From: JAYPHU01 sp964611435
GTDB taxonomy: Bacteria; Pseudomonadota; Alphaproteobacteria; Rhodospirillales; UBA2165
Assembly: GCA_964611435.1 (NCBI GenBank)
Contig: CAZSXT010000014.1
Coordinates: forward strand, 1-64,000
DNA length: 64,000 bases
Reading direction: 5' to 3'
Shown: positions 52,183-61,736 of the stretch, one piece after another
Layout: each line of letters opens with the position of its first letter
Position numbering within the stretch: the stretch's first letter is position 1
The notes under the pieces: generated by a model
Database searches by the model: none
What the model was told of the DNA's origin: nothing
The model's input: the letters and a program-made list of their open reading frames with translations, nothing else
Position numbers and translations under genes: made by a program

Positions 52183-54011
52183 ACCGCTTCTTCCGCCGCG
52201 TCGGTACTTTCGTCCCGTATCTTGTTGCCCAGCTCGATGTAGCGGGCGACGTCGCAGTGTTTTTCGATCAGATCGTTGTAGCTCGTCTGCACCCGTTCCG
52301 CCGTTTCGGCAAGGATTGCCGCACCGTCTGCTGTGGGCGTCTTGACCGTACGTTCTATCCATTGATCACCGATATAGAGCGCATCCAGACCGGTGCGCAT
52401 GAAACAGCTGATGGCGTCCGCGGGCGTTTCGACGATGGGTTCTTCCCGGTCGTTGAAAGATGTGTTGAGCAGGATGGGACAGCCTGTCTCCGCATCAAAC
52501 GCATCCAGCAAATCATAGTAGGGTTTGTTCTGCTTGGCGGAGACCGTCTGCACCCGGCAACTGCCATCGGCGTGGATTACCGCCGGGGCCTCGTCCAGAT
52601 GGCCGTCAACCACCGCGCCCGCGATGATCATGAATGGGCTTTTCTTGGGGGCGTTCATGAAGGTTGGCACCCGGCCTTCCATGCAGCTTGGCGCGAAGGG
52701 GCGGAACCCTTCCCGGTGTTTGATCTCCCGGTTGATCTTGTCTTTCATATCCGCCGGCCGGGGATCGGCCAGGATGCTCCGGTTGCCGAGGGCGCGCGGA
52801 CCGTATTCCGACGCGCCGGTCAACCGCCCGACAATTTTGCCGGTGGCGAGTTCCTTAGCGACGTCCGCAGGCGACGCCGTGCGGCTGGAAAGATTCCAAC
52901 GGCTCACTTGGTCTTGTAACCCGGCGTTACCGTGATCAACGCCAAGATAGGCGGCGTCCATGTGCCAGCGTTTTTTACCGCCTTTGGCGTAATAGCCATA
53001 GAGCGCGCAGCCCAAGGGGATGCCTTCGTCGGACGCGGCAGGCTGAATATAAAGACCGCTGAAATGCCCGCTGTCATAGATTTGGCGGTTGATGATGCAG
53101 TTCAGCGCCGCGCCGCCGGCCAGGCAGAGCTTATCCGCGCTGGTTTTCAGCTTCGCCAGCCACACCAAATAGAGAATGTCCTCTTCCAGGGTTTCCTGGG
53201 CTTGGCGGGCCATATTGACCCAGGTCTCGGCGACCAGGTCTTCGCTGTCTTCACCCGTATATTTCGGGGCGTCCGACATACCGAAAACGGTTTTGTCATG
53301 ATTGATGATGAAGTCGTCGAACCGGTCCGGATCAACCGCCACATAGTCCTTGCGCTCGAACATATGGGCGAAGCCGGCCAGCGCCATGGTCTGTCCCGCG
53401 CCAAAAATGTCGTAGCCCAGATGGGCGGAAATTTTGTCATAGAAGAAAGAGGAATTGACAAAATGATCTCGACGCTCGGCCAATACCTCGCCGTCCTTAT
53501 ATGTGTCGCCCAGGTAGCCAATCCGGTCGATGGGCTTGAGGCTTTCTCCTTGGCCGATGTAAAGACCTGTGCCGCCCTCGGTCACCAGGATGGCCGCCTC
53601 GTCAAAAGGGGAGGCGAAGTAGGTGCTGGCCGCGTGGGCGTCCACGTGGTTGACCCAGCGCACTTTCGAGCGGTCTAGTTTAATCGTCTGTTCCGCCAGA
53701 TAGTTCCAGAAGTGATTGTCGTCGTATCGAGGTTGATGCCGCCTGAGCGCGTTCTGATAGCCGAACTGGGAATTGGCCTCCGGCCAAATCTCCATATGCC
53801 GGTCGATGCAGATCAAATCGACCTCGTCCAAACTGCTGAGACCCAAGGCCGCAAGGCAGTAATCTATCGACAAGAGCGGATAGGTGAAGGAATGCTTTCG
53901 CCGGTTCAGCCGGGCCTCGGAAATGGCATGCACGGTCAGTGAACCGTTGTCGTCAGAGACGATGGCCGCGCCCGTGTCGTGGCTGAAACATTTTAGGCCG
54001 AGAACAATCAT
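52179..54011 (-). CDS. NodU/CmcH-family carbamoyltransferase
   Basis: A 610-residue O-carbamoyltransferase. N-terminal Kae1/TsaD-like domain begins I-V-L-G-L-K-C-F-S-H-D-T-G-A, with H-V-D-A-H-A-A-S metal motif near residue 120; the C-terminal domain holds G-P-R-A-L-G-N-R-S-I-L-A-D-P-R and F-R-P-F-A-P-S. Such enzymes transfer carbamoyl from carbamoyl phosphate to sugars or antibiotics. Beside three glycosyltransfer genes, it most likely decorates a surface sugar, not a Nod factor. Confidence 0.92.
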   Translation of the reverse strand: MIVLGLKCFSHDTGAAIVSDDNGSLTVHAISEARLNRRKHSFTYPLLSIDYCLAALGLSSLDEVDLICIDRHMEIWPEANSQFGYQNALRRHQPRYDDNHFWNYLAEQTIKLDRSKVRWVNHVDAHAASTYFASPFDEAAILVTEGGTGLYIGQGESLKPIDRIGYLGDTYKDGEVLAERRDHFVNSSFFYDKISAHLGYDIFGAGQTMALAGFAHMFERKDYVAVDPDRFDDFIINHDKTVFGMSDAPKYTGEDSEDLVAETWVNMARQAQETLEEDILYLVWLAKLKTSADKLCLAGGAALNCIINRQIYDSGHFSGLYIQPAASDEGIPLGCALYGYYAKGGKKRWHMDAAYLGVDHGNAGLQDQVSRWNLSSRTASPADVAKELATGKIVGRLTGASEYGPRALGNRSILADPRPADMKDKINREIKHREGFRPFAPSCMEGRVPTFMNAPKKSPFMIIAGAVVDGHLDEAPAVIHADGSCRVQTVSAKQNKPYYDLLDAFDAETGCPILLNTSFNDREEPIVETPADAISCFMRTGLDALYIGDQWIERTVKTPTADGAAILAETAERVQTSYNDLIEKHCDVARYIELGNKIRDESTDAAEEAV

Positions 54012-54110
54012 GATCGGCTTCTATCCTTACACAATTATGCTGATCAATTCATTAATAGCTGTGCCTTTCCACACTTGGCGGCAGCGCCCATTTGTGGGAG
54101 AACTCGATCC

Positions 54111-55175
54111 ATGGAATCCGCAGTTATGACAACCCTTTCCGCGCCACCGGACTCCCGGGATCGCGCCATCGCCTCCTGGCTGTTTGGCATGTGTGGCATG
54201 GTGATGATCATGGTGGTGTTGGGCGGGCTTACACGGCTCACCCATTCCGGGCTGTCGATGGTCGATTGGCGGCCAGTGACCGGCTGGCTGCCGCCGATGA
54301 ATGATGCGGAGTGGTTGGCGGTATTTGATCTTTATAAACAAACGCCCCAGTTCCTGAAGCTTAATGCGGATATGACGGTCGATGGATTCAAGTCGATCTT
54401 TTGGCTGGAATACATCCATCGTCTTTGGGGTCGGGTGATCGGCGTGGCTTTCTTCCTGCCCTTTGTTTATTTCGCGGTCAAAGGCTGGGTCGGCAAAGTC
54501 CTCGGCATCAAACTGGCGGTGATGTTTATTTTGGGCGGCGCCCAAGGCGTGCTCGGCTGGTACATGGTGCAGAGCGGTTTGATCGACCGGCCCGACGTCA
54601 GTCAGTACCGGCTGACGGCGCATTTCGGGCTGGCGGTTTTGATCCTTGGCTACATGTTCTGGGTGGCGATGGACCTGTGGAAAGAGGGCAAGGTGCGCGC
54701 CCACTACAGTACGCCCGCCGGTTTGCGAGGTCTGGCGACGTTTACTGTGGCCTGGATTTTCTTGACCATGATGTCAGGCGGGTTCGTGGCCGGACTTGAT
54801 GCCGGACTGACTTACAACACGTTTCCTTTAATGGATGGCAAGTTTATCCCGGACGGTCTATTCAGCGAGACACCCTGGTGGATCAACTTGTTCGAGAACG
54901 TGACCACCGTCCAGTTTGATCACCGGATTTTGGCGGAGACGTCTTTTGTTCTGGTGGTGGCCGTTTGGGTGCTATCGAAGCGGGCGGACCTGCCGCCGCC
55001 GGCTAGGACCGCCGTGCACGCATTTGCTGGTATGGCGATTGTCCAGGTCGTGCTGGGAATTTCCACCCTTCTTTTGGTGGTGCCGATCACCCTCGCCGCC
55101 CTGCATCAGTTGGGGGCGTTGGTACTGCTGATGACAGGACTATGGACCTTGTTCGAAATGCAGGCGCAGCGGTAA
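54111..55175 (+). CDS. ctaA: heme A synthase (CtaA/COX15)
   Basis: A 354-residue membrane protein with eight predicted helices, converting heme O to heme A for cytochrome oxidase. Four conserved histidines are visible: Y-I-H-R-L-W-G-R, L-T-A-H-F-G-L-A, F-D-H-R-I-L-A-E and A-L-H-Q-L-G-A-L, in the COX15 type-2 pattern of alphaproteobacteria, with L-G-G-L-T-R-L-T-H-S-G-L near the N-terminus. Start at 54111 or 54126 (both ATG). Confidence 0.93.
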   Translation: MESAVMTTLSAPPDSRDRAIASWLFGMCGMVMIMVVLGGLTRLTHSGLSMVDWRPVTGWLPPMNDAEWLAVFDLYKQTPQFLKLNADMTVDGFKSIFWLEYIHRLWGRVIGVAFFLPFVYFAVKGWVGKVLGIKLAVMFILGGAQGVLGWYMVQSGLIDRPDVSQYRLTAHFGLAVLILGYMFWVAMDLWKEGKVRAHYSTPAGLRGLATFTVAWIFLTMMSGGFVAGLDAGLTYNTFPLMDGKFIPDGLFSETPWWINLFENVTTVQFDHRILAETSFVLVVAVWVLSKRADLPPPARTAVHAFAGMAIVQVVLGISTLLLVVPITLAALHQLGALVLLMTGLWTLFEMQAQR

Positions 55176-55192
55176 TCATCTGGGCGATGATA

Positions 55193-55212
55193 GACCCGGC
55201 CAAAGCCGGGTC
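55193..55212. terminator. bidirectional hairpin between ctaA and chemoreceptor
   Basis: A perfect eight-base inverted repeat GACCCGGC/GCCGGGTC with a CAAA loop between two converging genes. It lacks a T run on either side, so it may be a factor-dependent or weak bidirectional terminator, or a dispersed repeat. Confidence 0.55.
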
Positions 55213-55239
55213 CTTCAGTCTACCCATGGTTACGTCTAT

Positions 55240-57456
55240 CTATACGGCTTGAATTTCCTTCAGGAAGGTTTCCACTTGGTCGCGGAGCACATCCGCTTCC
55301 GACGACAGGGAGTTGACGGCTGTTTTCATGTCGTTTGCCGCGACGCCTGTGTCGTTGGCCCCTTGAGAGACTTCCGCGATGTTGGTGGTGACCTCCTGGG
55401 TGCCGGTGGAGGCCTGTTCCACATTGCGAGCGATCTCCTGGGTGGCCGCGCCCTGTTCCTCGACCGCAGAGGCAATGCTGCTGGCGATCTCGTTGATGTC
55501 CGTGATGGTCGTGGTGATCTCGTTGATCGCTTCCACCGAATCGTTGGTTGCCGCCTGGATGCTGGTGATCTGTGCGGCGATCTCTTCGGTGGCCTTGGCT
55601 GTCTGGCTGGCCAGATTGCCGACCTCGGAAGCCACGACGGCAAAGCCCTTGCCGGCCTCGCCGGCCCGCGCCGCCTCAATGGTGGCGTTTAGAGCCAACA
55701 AGTTGGTCTGGCTGGCGATATCGCTGATCAGTTCAACCACCTCGCCGACTTTGTCAGCCGCCGCCGCAAGCCCTTGAACCTTGTCATTGGTCTGTTCAGC
55801 CGTTTTAACGGCACGGGATGCGGTGCTTGCGGATTGGTTGACCTGCGCTGAAATATCATTGACCGAATTGGCCAGTTCTTCCGACGCGGCAGCCACTGTT
55901 TCCACATTGGCGGAGGCTTGCTCCGCCGCTGCGGCAACCGCACTTGCCTGCTGGTTGGTGGCGTCGGCCGTGGTGCTCAGCTGGGTTGAGGTGGCGCTCA
56001 GGTTGCCGACAGCGCCGCTGACGTTTTTCAAGACACTTGTGATGCCGGCGTCGAACTGAGAGGTGAGCAGGGCGATCTTTTCAGCGCGCTCGGCCTCTTC
56101 TTGGGCCTTTCGTTCCTGCTCCTCAGCCTTCTGGCGTTCGATTTCCCGCTCGGCTTCGAGGCGATCTTGCTCAGCCTTACGTTCTTGCGCTTCCCGCTCG
56201 GCTTCCATTTCAGCCTGCTTGCGGTCCATCTCTTCTTTCTCAAGACGGCGTTTCTCTTCCGCTTCGCGCTCCTCTTCCTCGCGGCGCTTTTGTTGTTCGC
56301 GCTGGATCGCGGCTTCTTCCTCGAGGCGTTTGTTCTCGATGGCGCTTTCCTTGAACACCTGCACCGCTGCGGCCATCCGGCCGATCTCGTCCCTGCGTCC
56401 CTGAGCGGGAATGTCCACTTCAAGCTGGCCGTCGGCCAGTTGGGCCATCGCCGAGGTCATCTGCGTGACGGGTGTAGAGATCACCTTGGAGAGCATGTAT
56501 GCGATCAGCATACCCAGCAAGACGCCCACAATACCGGAGATCAGCATCTCCATTTCCGCAAAAGTGATTTCGGACTTGGATTGCTTCTGGATATGGTGCT
56601 CGTGATCCAGGGCGACCTTCTGCAGGGCCTCGGAGTCCTTAATCAGCAGATTAGCCGCATCCTTCATGTGATGGTCGATCAGGTTGCGAAGCTCGCCCTC
56701 ATCCTTCAGGACTTTCTCGAAGGTTGCTTGATAGGCGCCCAACAGTGAGGCAACTTCGGCGACCAGTTTCTGATCCTCCGGCGAGGTCGCCTGCGCTTTC
56801 ATTGCGGCAATCGACTTGGCAAAGGCGGCGAATTCTTTCTTCACCTTATCGCCGACCGTCGTGTCTTTGTGCCCCACCAGCTCATTCGCATAGATGCGGG
56901 CTAAAAGTGCGTGTTCCATAGCGTTGGCGGCGGAAACTGTGAACGCCATATTGCCGGCTGCGGAGGCATGCTTGAACAGAATCTCCAGGTCTTCGACGAT
57001 TTTGTTGCCCGCCGGTTCAAGCTTATTACCCAACAGGTCCAGGAATTCATGTTTTAAATGATCGGCCTTGGCGAAATCGGCCACGTAAATGTCAAATTCC
57101 TTCTTCAGGTGCCGGGCCGTTTTCTGCATATCCGGATTTGCGGCGAGTTTCGGGATCACGGCATCGATCTGGGGAGCAAGTTCATTCGCCAGCTTCTGGA
57201 ACGACGCGGCGTCTTCGTCTTTGCCGTTGTTGGCGAACTCTCGGGCATAGCCGGTCATTTTCAGGAATTTCGCTTCGATAACGGCGAATTCACTGACTTC
57301 TTCAGCCGCGATCGCCATTTCATCGATTTCGTGGCCGACGGTGACAAAGCCCTTAAAGCCAAATCCAAACACCATCACCATGAGGATCAGAACAATTCCT
57401 ACCCCCCCAAACAGCTTTTGTCTGATGGAGAGGTTTTCAATGATTTGCATGTTCAT
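55240..57456 (-). CDS. methyl-accepting chemotaxis protein with HBM-type sensor
   Basis: A 738-residue chemoreceptor. Helix 1 is at about 13-33; a helical periplasmic sensor of about 270 residues (likely HBM or four-helix type) follows; helix 2 is about 305-325, then HAMP. Between HAMP and the signalling domain lies a Glu/Arg/Lys-rich coiled coil of about 90 residues (E-E-E-R-E-A-E-E-K-R-R-L type). The MCP tip motif A-R-A-G-E-A-G-K-G-F-A-V-V-A-S-E-V is intact. No CheA or CheW gene is adjacent. Start at ATG 57456; the TTG at 57483 is less likely. Confidence 0.92.
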   Translation of the reverse strand: MNMQIIENLSIRQKLFGGVGIVLILMVMVFGFGFKGFVTVGHEIDEMAIAAEEVSEFAVIEAKFLKMTGYAREFANNGKDEDAASFQKLANELAPQIDAVIPKLAANPDMQKTARHLKKEFDIYVADFAKADHLKHEFLDLLGNKLEPAGNKIVEDLEILFKHASAAGNMAFTVSAANAMEHALLARIYANELVGHKDTTVGDKVKKEFAAFAKSIAAMKAQATSPEDQKLVAEVASLLGAYQATFEKVLKDEGELRNLIDHHMKDAANLLIKDSEALQKVALDHEHHIQKQSKSEITFAEMEMLISGIVGVLLGMLIAYMLSKVISTPVTQMTSAMAQLADGQLEVDIPAQGRRDEIGRMAAAVQVFKESAIENKRLEEEAAIQREQQKRREEEEREAEEKRRLEKEEMDRKQAEMEAEREAQERKAEQDRLEAEREIERQKAEEQERKAQEEAERAEKIALLTSQFDAGITSVLKNVSGAVGNLSATSTQLSTTADATNQQASAVAAAAEQASANVETVAAASEELANSVNDISAQVNQSASTASRAVKTAEQTNDKVQGLAAAADKVGEVVELISDIASQTNLLALNATIEAARAGEAGKGFAVVASEVGNLASQTAKATEEIAAQITSIQAATNDSVEAINEITTTITDINEIASSIASAVEEQGAATQEIARNVEQASTGTQEVTTNIAEVSQGANDTGVAANDMKTAVNSLSSEADVLRDQVETFLKEIQAV

Positions 57457-57680
57457 TTCAATGACCGCTTTCTTAGTGTTCAAAGTGCAGCTGCACTTTC
57501 GCTTAAACGTTGGTTGTTCTGCTTACATTGGGATTGCAATCGTCATTTCAACCAGGCTTCGCCCAAATATTAAATTTTTCAATTGGATGAGAAGCCGGCA
57601 AACCTCCGGATACAGACGTTGAATTGCCGGGAGATTTAAGGGAAATTGAGTCGTCTCAGCCCGCAACAAAGGTCAAGTTC

Positions 57681-58994
57681 ATGCAAATTCCCAATGATCT
57701 CGATGCGTTCTTCATGCCGTTTTCGGCCAACCGGGCGTTCAAAAGCAGCCCCCGGCTGATCAGCGGCGCAGCCGGGATGTTTTACACAACGTCCGACGGG
57801 CGGCAGATAGTCGATGGCGCATCCGGGCTCTGGTGTGTCAACGTCGGCCATGGCCGGTCCGAAATTGCCGACGCAGTCCGGGATCAGGTGATGGGCCTGG
57901 ATTTCACGCCCAGCTATCAGGTGGCCCATCCGCTAGCGTTTGAGCTGGCCAACCGTGTGCTGGAAATCATGCCAGAGGGCTACAGCAACGTATTTTTCAC
58001 TAACTCGGGCTCGGAATCGGTAGAGACAGCATTGAAAATAGCGCTCGCCTATCATCAGGCAAAGGGCGACCACCGCCGCCGCCGGCTTATCGGCCGGGTG
58101 CGGGGCTTCCATGGGGCAGGCTTTGCCGGCACCTCTGTCGGCGGGATTGCCGCCAACAAGCGCCAGTTCGCCAATTTGTTGCCCGAGGTGGATCACCTGA
58201 ACCATACCCACCGGCCCGATAAGAACGCCTTTTCCAAGGGTCAGCCCGTCTTGGGCGCCGAATTGGCCGACGAGCTGGAGAGTTTGGTGCTGCTGCATGG
58301 CGCCGACACCATCGCCGCCGTCATCGTGGAGCCCTTAGCCGGGGCAGGGGGTGTGCTGATCCCGCCCGTGGGCTATCTGGAACGGCTCCGCGAGATTTGC
58401 ACCAAGCACGGCATTCTGTTGATTTTTGACGAGGTGATCACGGCGTTCGGCCGAGTTGGTGCGGCGACGGCCGCCGAAAAACTGAACATCAAACCCGACA
58501 TCATCGCGCTCGCAAAGGGGATCACCAACGGCACAGTTCCCATGGGCGCCGTGGTCATCACGCCGGAGATCTACAGCGCCTTCATGCAGGGGCCGGACGA
58601 TATGATCGAATTGTTTCACGGCTACACTTATTCAGGGCACCCGGTGGCCTGCGCCGCAGCCCTGGCGACCCTTAAAATTTATGCCGAGGAAGACCTGTTT
58701 AACCGCGCAAATAAAATGAGCGCTTATCTGGAAGAGGCCGTGCACTCTATTAAAGGGACAAAAAATGTGATCGATATCCGCAACATGGGTCTAGCCGCGG
58801 CGGTGGAGCTGGAGCCCCGTGACGGCGCACCAGGCGCCCGTGGTTTTGATGTCTTTAAGGCCTGTTTCGGCGAAAACGCGCTGTTGCGTTGTACAGGCGA
58901 CATCATAGCGGTCGCGCCGGCCACAATTGTCGAAAAAGCGCATATCGATCAGATGATTGAAACCCTGGGTAATATGATCACCGTCACAGACTGA
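57681..58994 (+). CDS. class III aminotransferase (omega-amino acid:pyruvate type)
   Basis: A 437-residue PLP enzyme of class III aminotransferases: N-S-G-S-E-S-V-E-T-A-L-K-I near residue 115, D-E-V-I-T-A-F-G-R with the PLP-binding Asp, and I-A-L-A-K-G-I-T-N-G-T-V-P-M-G with the Schiff-base Lys. Sequence type suggests beta-alanine/omega-amino acid:pyruvate aminotransferase. Start at ATG 57681; the frame is open back to TTG 57624. Confidence 0.9.
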   Translation: MQIPNDLDAFFMPFSANRAFKSSPRLISGAAGMFYTTSDGRQIVDGASGLWCVNVGHGRSEIADAVRDQVMGLDFTPSYQVAHPLAFELANRVLEIMPEGYSNVFFTNSGSESVETALKIALAYHQAKGDHRRRRLIGRVRGFHGAGFAGTSVGGIAANKRQFANLLPEVDHLNHTHRPDKNAFSKGQPVLGAELADELESLVLLHGADTIAAVIVEPLAGAGGVLIPPVGYLERLREICTKHGILLIFDEVITAFGRVGAATAAEKLNIKPDIIALAKGITNGTVPMGAVVITPEIYSAFMQGPDDMIELFHGYTYSGHPVACAAALATLKIYAEEDLFNRANKMSAYLEEAVHSIKGTKNVIDIRNMGLAAAVELEPRDGAPGARGFDVFKACFGENALLRCTGDIIAVAPATIVEKAHIDQMIETLGNMITVTD

Positions 58995-59114
58995 TTGTAT
59001 TTTTTGCAGCAAGTTACTGGAACTAAACCAGCTTTCGGATACAAAATACTTTAATATTTGAAGAGCTGACCCCATATTACGGGTGTTTCGAGATTTTGCT
59101 GCAGGAAAATAACG

Positions 59115-60077
59115 ATGGCCGACAAAAATCTGGCTCTAAAAGAGGGTGACAGCGGTAAATTCCGCCTGGTGACGCGAAGCGATTTCGACGGCTTGGTTTG
59201 CGCCGTTTTGCTGCGGGAACTGGACGTGATCGACGACATTAAATTCGTCCACCCGAAAGACGTGCAGGATGGATTGGTGTTGTTAAGTGACGAAGACATA
59301 ACCGCCAACCTGCCCTTTGACCCACGTGTGCAACGATCCTTTGACCACCACTCCAGCGAGTTGGTGCGTTTGGATGAGGTGCCCAACAATTATGTGAACA
59401 TCCCCACCGCACCGTCCGCGGCGCGTGTGATCTACGACTACTATGGCGGGCAAGATGCGTTCCCGGCCATTTCCGTTGACCTGATGGATGCGGTAGACCG
59501 GGGTGACTCTGCGCAGTTTGAAAAAGACGAAGTGCTGCATCCGAGCGGCTGGTCCATGCTCAACTTCATTATGGATTCACGGACGGGTCTGGGACGGTTC
59601 AAGGAATTCAGGATTTCCAACTACGATCTGATGATGCAGTTGATCGAATACTGCCGCAATCACACGATTGATGAAATCCTGGCCCTGCCCGACGTGAAGG
59701 AGCGGATTGATCTCTACAACCTCTATCATTCCAGTTTCGTGGAACAAATTCGCCGCTGCTCGACGATCCACAAGAACCTGGTTGTTCTGGATCTGACCAA
59801 GGAAGATACCATCTTCCCCGGCAATCGTTTCATGATCTATGCCCTGTATCCGGATACCAATATCTCCATTCATCGGATTTGGGGACTGGATCAGCTCAAT
59901 ACGGTGTTTGCCACCGGTAAATCAATTTTTAACCGTACGTCCAATACCAATATCGGTGAGCTGATGCTCAAGTACGGTGGCGGGGGACATCATGCCGCGG
60001 GAACGTGCCAAGTCGAAAACGACAATGCGGACCGTGTGCTTAACGAATTGATCGCCCAAATCAACGCTGACGGGTAG
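59115..60077 (+). CDS. DHH-family phosphoesterase
   Basis: A 320-residue cytoplasmic phosphoesterase. T-R-S-D-F-D-G-L-V-C-A supplies motif I metal aspartates, R-S-F-D-H-H-S-S is the DHH motif, and M-L-K-Y-G-G-G-G-H-H-A-A-G-T is the DHHA1 nucleic-acid/substrate motif. Relatives include NrnA oligoribonucleases, pAp phosphatases and exopolyphosphatase-like proteins; which reaction applies here is not clear. Standalone gene with GGAAAA 5-10 bases upstream of ATG. Confidence 0.88.
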   Translation: MADKNLALKEGDSGKFRLVTRSDFDGLVCAVLLRELDVIDDIKFVHPKDVQDGLVLLSDEDITANLPFDPRVQRSFDHHSSELVRLDEVPNNYVNIPTAPSAARVIYDYYGGQDAFPAISVDLMDAVDRGDSAQFEKDEVLHPSGWSMLNFIMDSRTGLGRFKEFRISNYDLMMQLIEYCRNHTIDEILALPDVKERIDLYNLYHSSFVEQIRRCSTIHKNLVVLDLTKEDTIFPGNRFMIYALYPDTNISIHRIWGLDQLNTVFATGKSIFNRTSNTNIGELMLKYGGGGHHAAGTCQVENDNADRVLNELIAQINADG

Positions 60078-60136
60078 ACGGCAGCAGCCGAAATTTCGTC
60101 AAAAAGGCGATTGAAGAGCTAGGGAGAAGCCCCGCC

Positions 60137-61633
60137 GTGTTTCACAAATGGCTACCACGGCCTGTCTCAGTAGTGCTGGTCCTCTTGGCCAGTTTTGCCG
60201 TGATGTCTCATTCCCTGACTGGATGTTCCGGTGGGACCCCGATGGCGCGCGTGTTCAGCGGTTTCGATGTTTCCTTTTCGAAATCCTACGAGAACACCCC
60301 GGAATTCCAGCAATTCCGCCAAGCCTATAACGAGATAACGTCGAACAACGGCACCCGCGCCCAGCAATTCAAACATTTTACCGATGCCTATCATCGTATT
60401 CGCGCGGACTACGTTCATGAAACCCAGGACGGGCCGCTGATCGCGGCGGCTATCGACGGCATGAAAAAGATTGAAGCCAGGCCTGGGACCATTCCGCCGG
60501 TTCAGGCGACCGAGGCGGCGCTCGACGCCATCATGGAAACCCTGGATCCTCATTCCAGCTACCTCAATCCGCAGGAGTATCAGGATTCTAAAGTCATCAC
60601 CCATGGGGAGTTCGGCGGCCTGGGGATTGAGGTCAATATGGACAAGGATCGCAAGGTGATCCGCGTGATCTCGCCGATTTCAGACACGCCGGCCTACCGG
60701 GCGGGTCTGAAGGCTGGTGATCTGATCACCCATGTGGACGGCGACCCGATCCTGGGCATGGCCTTCCTGGATGCGGTGCGGCGGCTGCGTGGCCGGCCGC
60801 GCACGGACGTCCGACTGACAATTGAACGGGACGGGCAGCCGCGGCCGTTTCTGGTGACCATCACCCGCGACATTATTCATATCCAGCCGGTCAAGTGGGC
60901 GACCGAAGGCAATATCGGCATTGTACGGGTAACCCATTTCATCAGCTCGTCCTCCGAGGCGCTGGAAGACGCCGTGAACGCCATCCGGCAAAAACTGGCA
61001 GGCAGGGTAGACGGTATCGTGCTTGATCTGCGGAATAATCCGGGCGGCCTGTTGCGTCAGTCCGTCGCCGTGTCGGATGCTTTCCTGCAACGGGGTGAGA
61101 TCGTTTCCGTCCGTGACCGCGGTGGCCAATCAAACGGCTATGAGGCCGACCGGGGTGATCTGGCCAACGGTTTGCCTTTGGTCGTGCTGATCAACCGGGG
61201 CTCTGCCTCTGCCTCTGAAATTGTTGCTGGCGCGCTGCAGGATCATCAACGGGCCATTGTCATGGGTTCCCGGTCTTTCGGGAAGGGCTCGGTGCAGACC
61301 ATTTCGCCGCTCAATTGGGACGGCGCGCTTCGCCTGACCACTGCGCTTTACTATTTGCCGTCCGGCCGAACTATTCAGGGTCAAGGCGTCGATCCCGATA
61401 TTCGTATCCGGTCAAAGGAAGATCCCGACGGCCGGCGGGAATCAGACTTGCCCCACGCCATTACCGGCAGCGGCAAAGCGGATCAGCGGGTGCACCACAG
61501 CCTGGACGAGGGCAATTGTCCGGCCGCTGGCCCCGAACGCAAGGACAAGACCTTGGGCTGCGCCGTGATGCTGTTGCAGTCGCGTTCCAAGGCGGAATTT
61601 CTGGCCCGGATGGGCGCGCAGCGGAGTTTGTAG
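60137..61633 (+). CDS. ctpA: C-terminal processing peptidase (S41, CtpA)
   Basis: A 498-residue protease starting at GTG 60137, with AGGGAG upstream. The N-terminus has a hydrophobic segment followed by L27-T-G-C30, which would satisfy a lipobox; otherwise it is a signal sequence. A PDZ domain (about 150-235) follows, and then the S41 catalytic domain with the Ser in R-G-S-A-S-A-S-E-I and the Lys in F-G-K-G-S-V-Q-T. CtpA trims periplasmic and cell wall proteins. The C-terminal 80 residues extend past the core. Confidence 0.92.
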   Translation: MFHKWLPRPVSVVLVLLASFAVMSHSLTGCSGGTPMARVFSGFDVSFSKSYENTPEFQQFRQAYNEITSNNGTRAQQFKHFTDAYHRIRADYVHETQDGPLIAAAIDGMKKIEARPGTIPPVQATEAALDAIMETLDPHSSYLNPQEYQDSKVITHGEFGGLGIEVNMDKDRKVIRVISPISDTPAYRAGLKAGDLITHVDGDPILGMAFLDAVRRLRGRPRTDVRLTIERDGQPRPFLVTITRDIIHIQPVKWATEGNIGIVRVTHFISSSSEALEDAVNAIRQKLAGRVDGIVLDLRNNPGGLLRQSVAVSDAFLQRGEIVSVRDRGGQSNGYEADRGDLANGLPLVVLINRGSASASEIVAGALQDHQRAIVMGSRSFGKGSVQTISPLNWDGALRLTTALYYLPSGRTIQGQGVDPDIRIRSKEDPDGRRESDLPHAITGSGKADQRVHHSLDEGNCPAAGPERKDKTLGCAVMLLQSRSKAEFLARMGAQRSL

Positions 61634-61682
61634 CCCTATAACGGTGAAGTCTTGCGGCGCGCCATTCAACGGTTAAAGTAGC

Positions 61683-61719
61683 AAGGTCTTTCCGTTTCCC
61701 GGAAAGGCCTTCTTTTTTT
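61683..61719 (+). terminator. intrinsic terminator after ctpA
   Basis: A 12-base stem AAGGTCTTTCCG/CGGAAAGGCCTT (one G-T pair) with a five-base loop, followed by C and seven T bases. This is a good factor-independent terminator just downstream of ctpA and upstream of the ThDP enzyme gene. Confidence 0.85.
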
Positions 61720-61736
61720 GGCATGGGAGAGCGTTC

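Noticed and set aside
52179..54011. NodU as evidence of a nodulation (symbiosis) island
   Set aside because: No nodABC or other nod genes; the family also decorates surface sugars and antibiotics.
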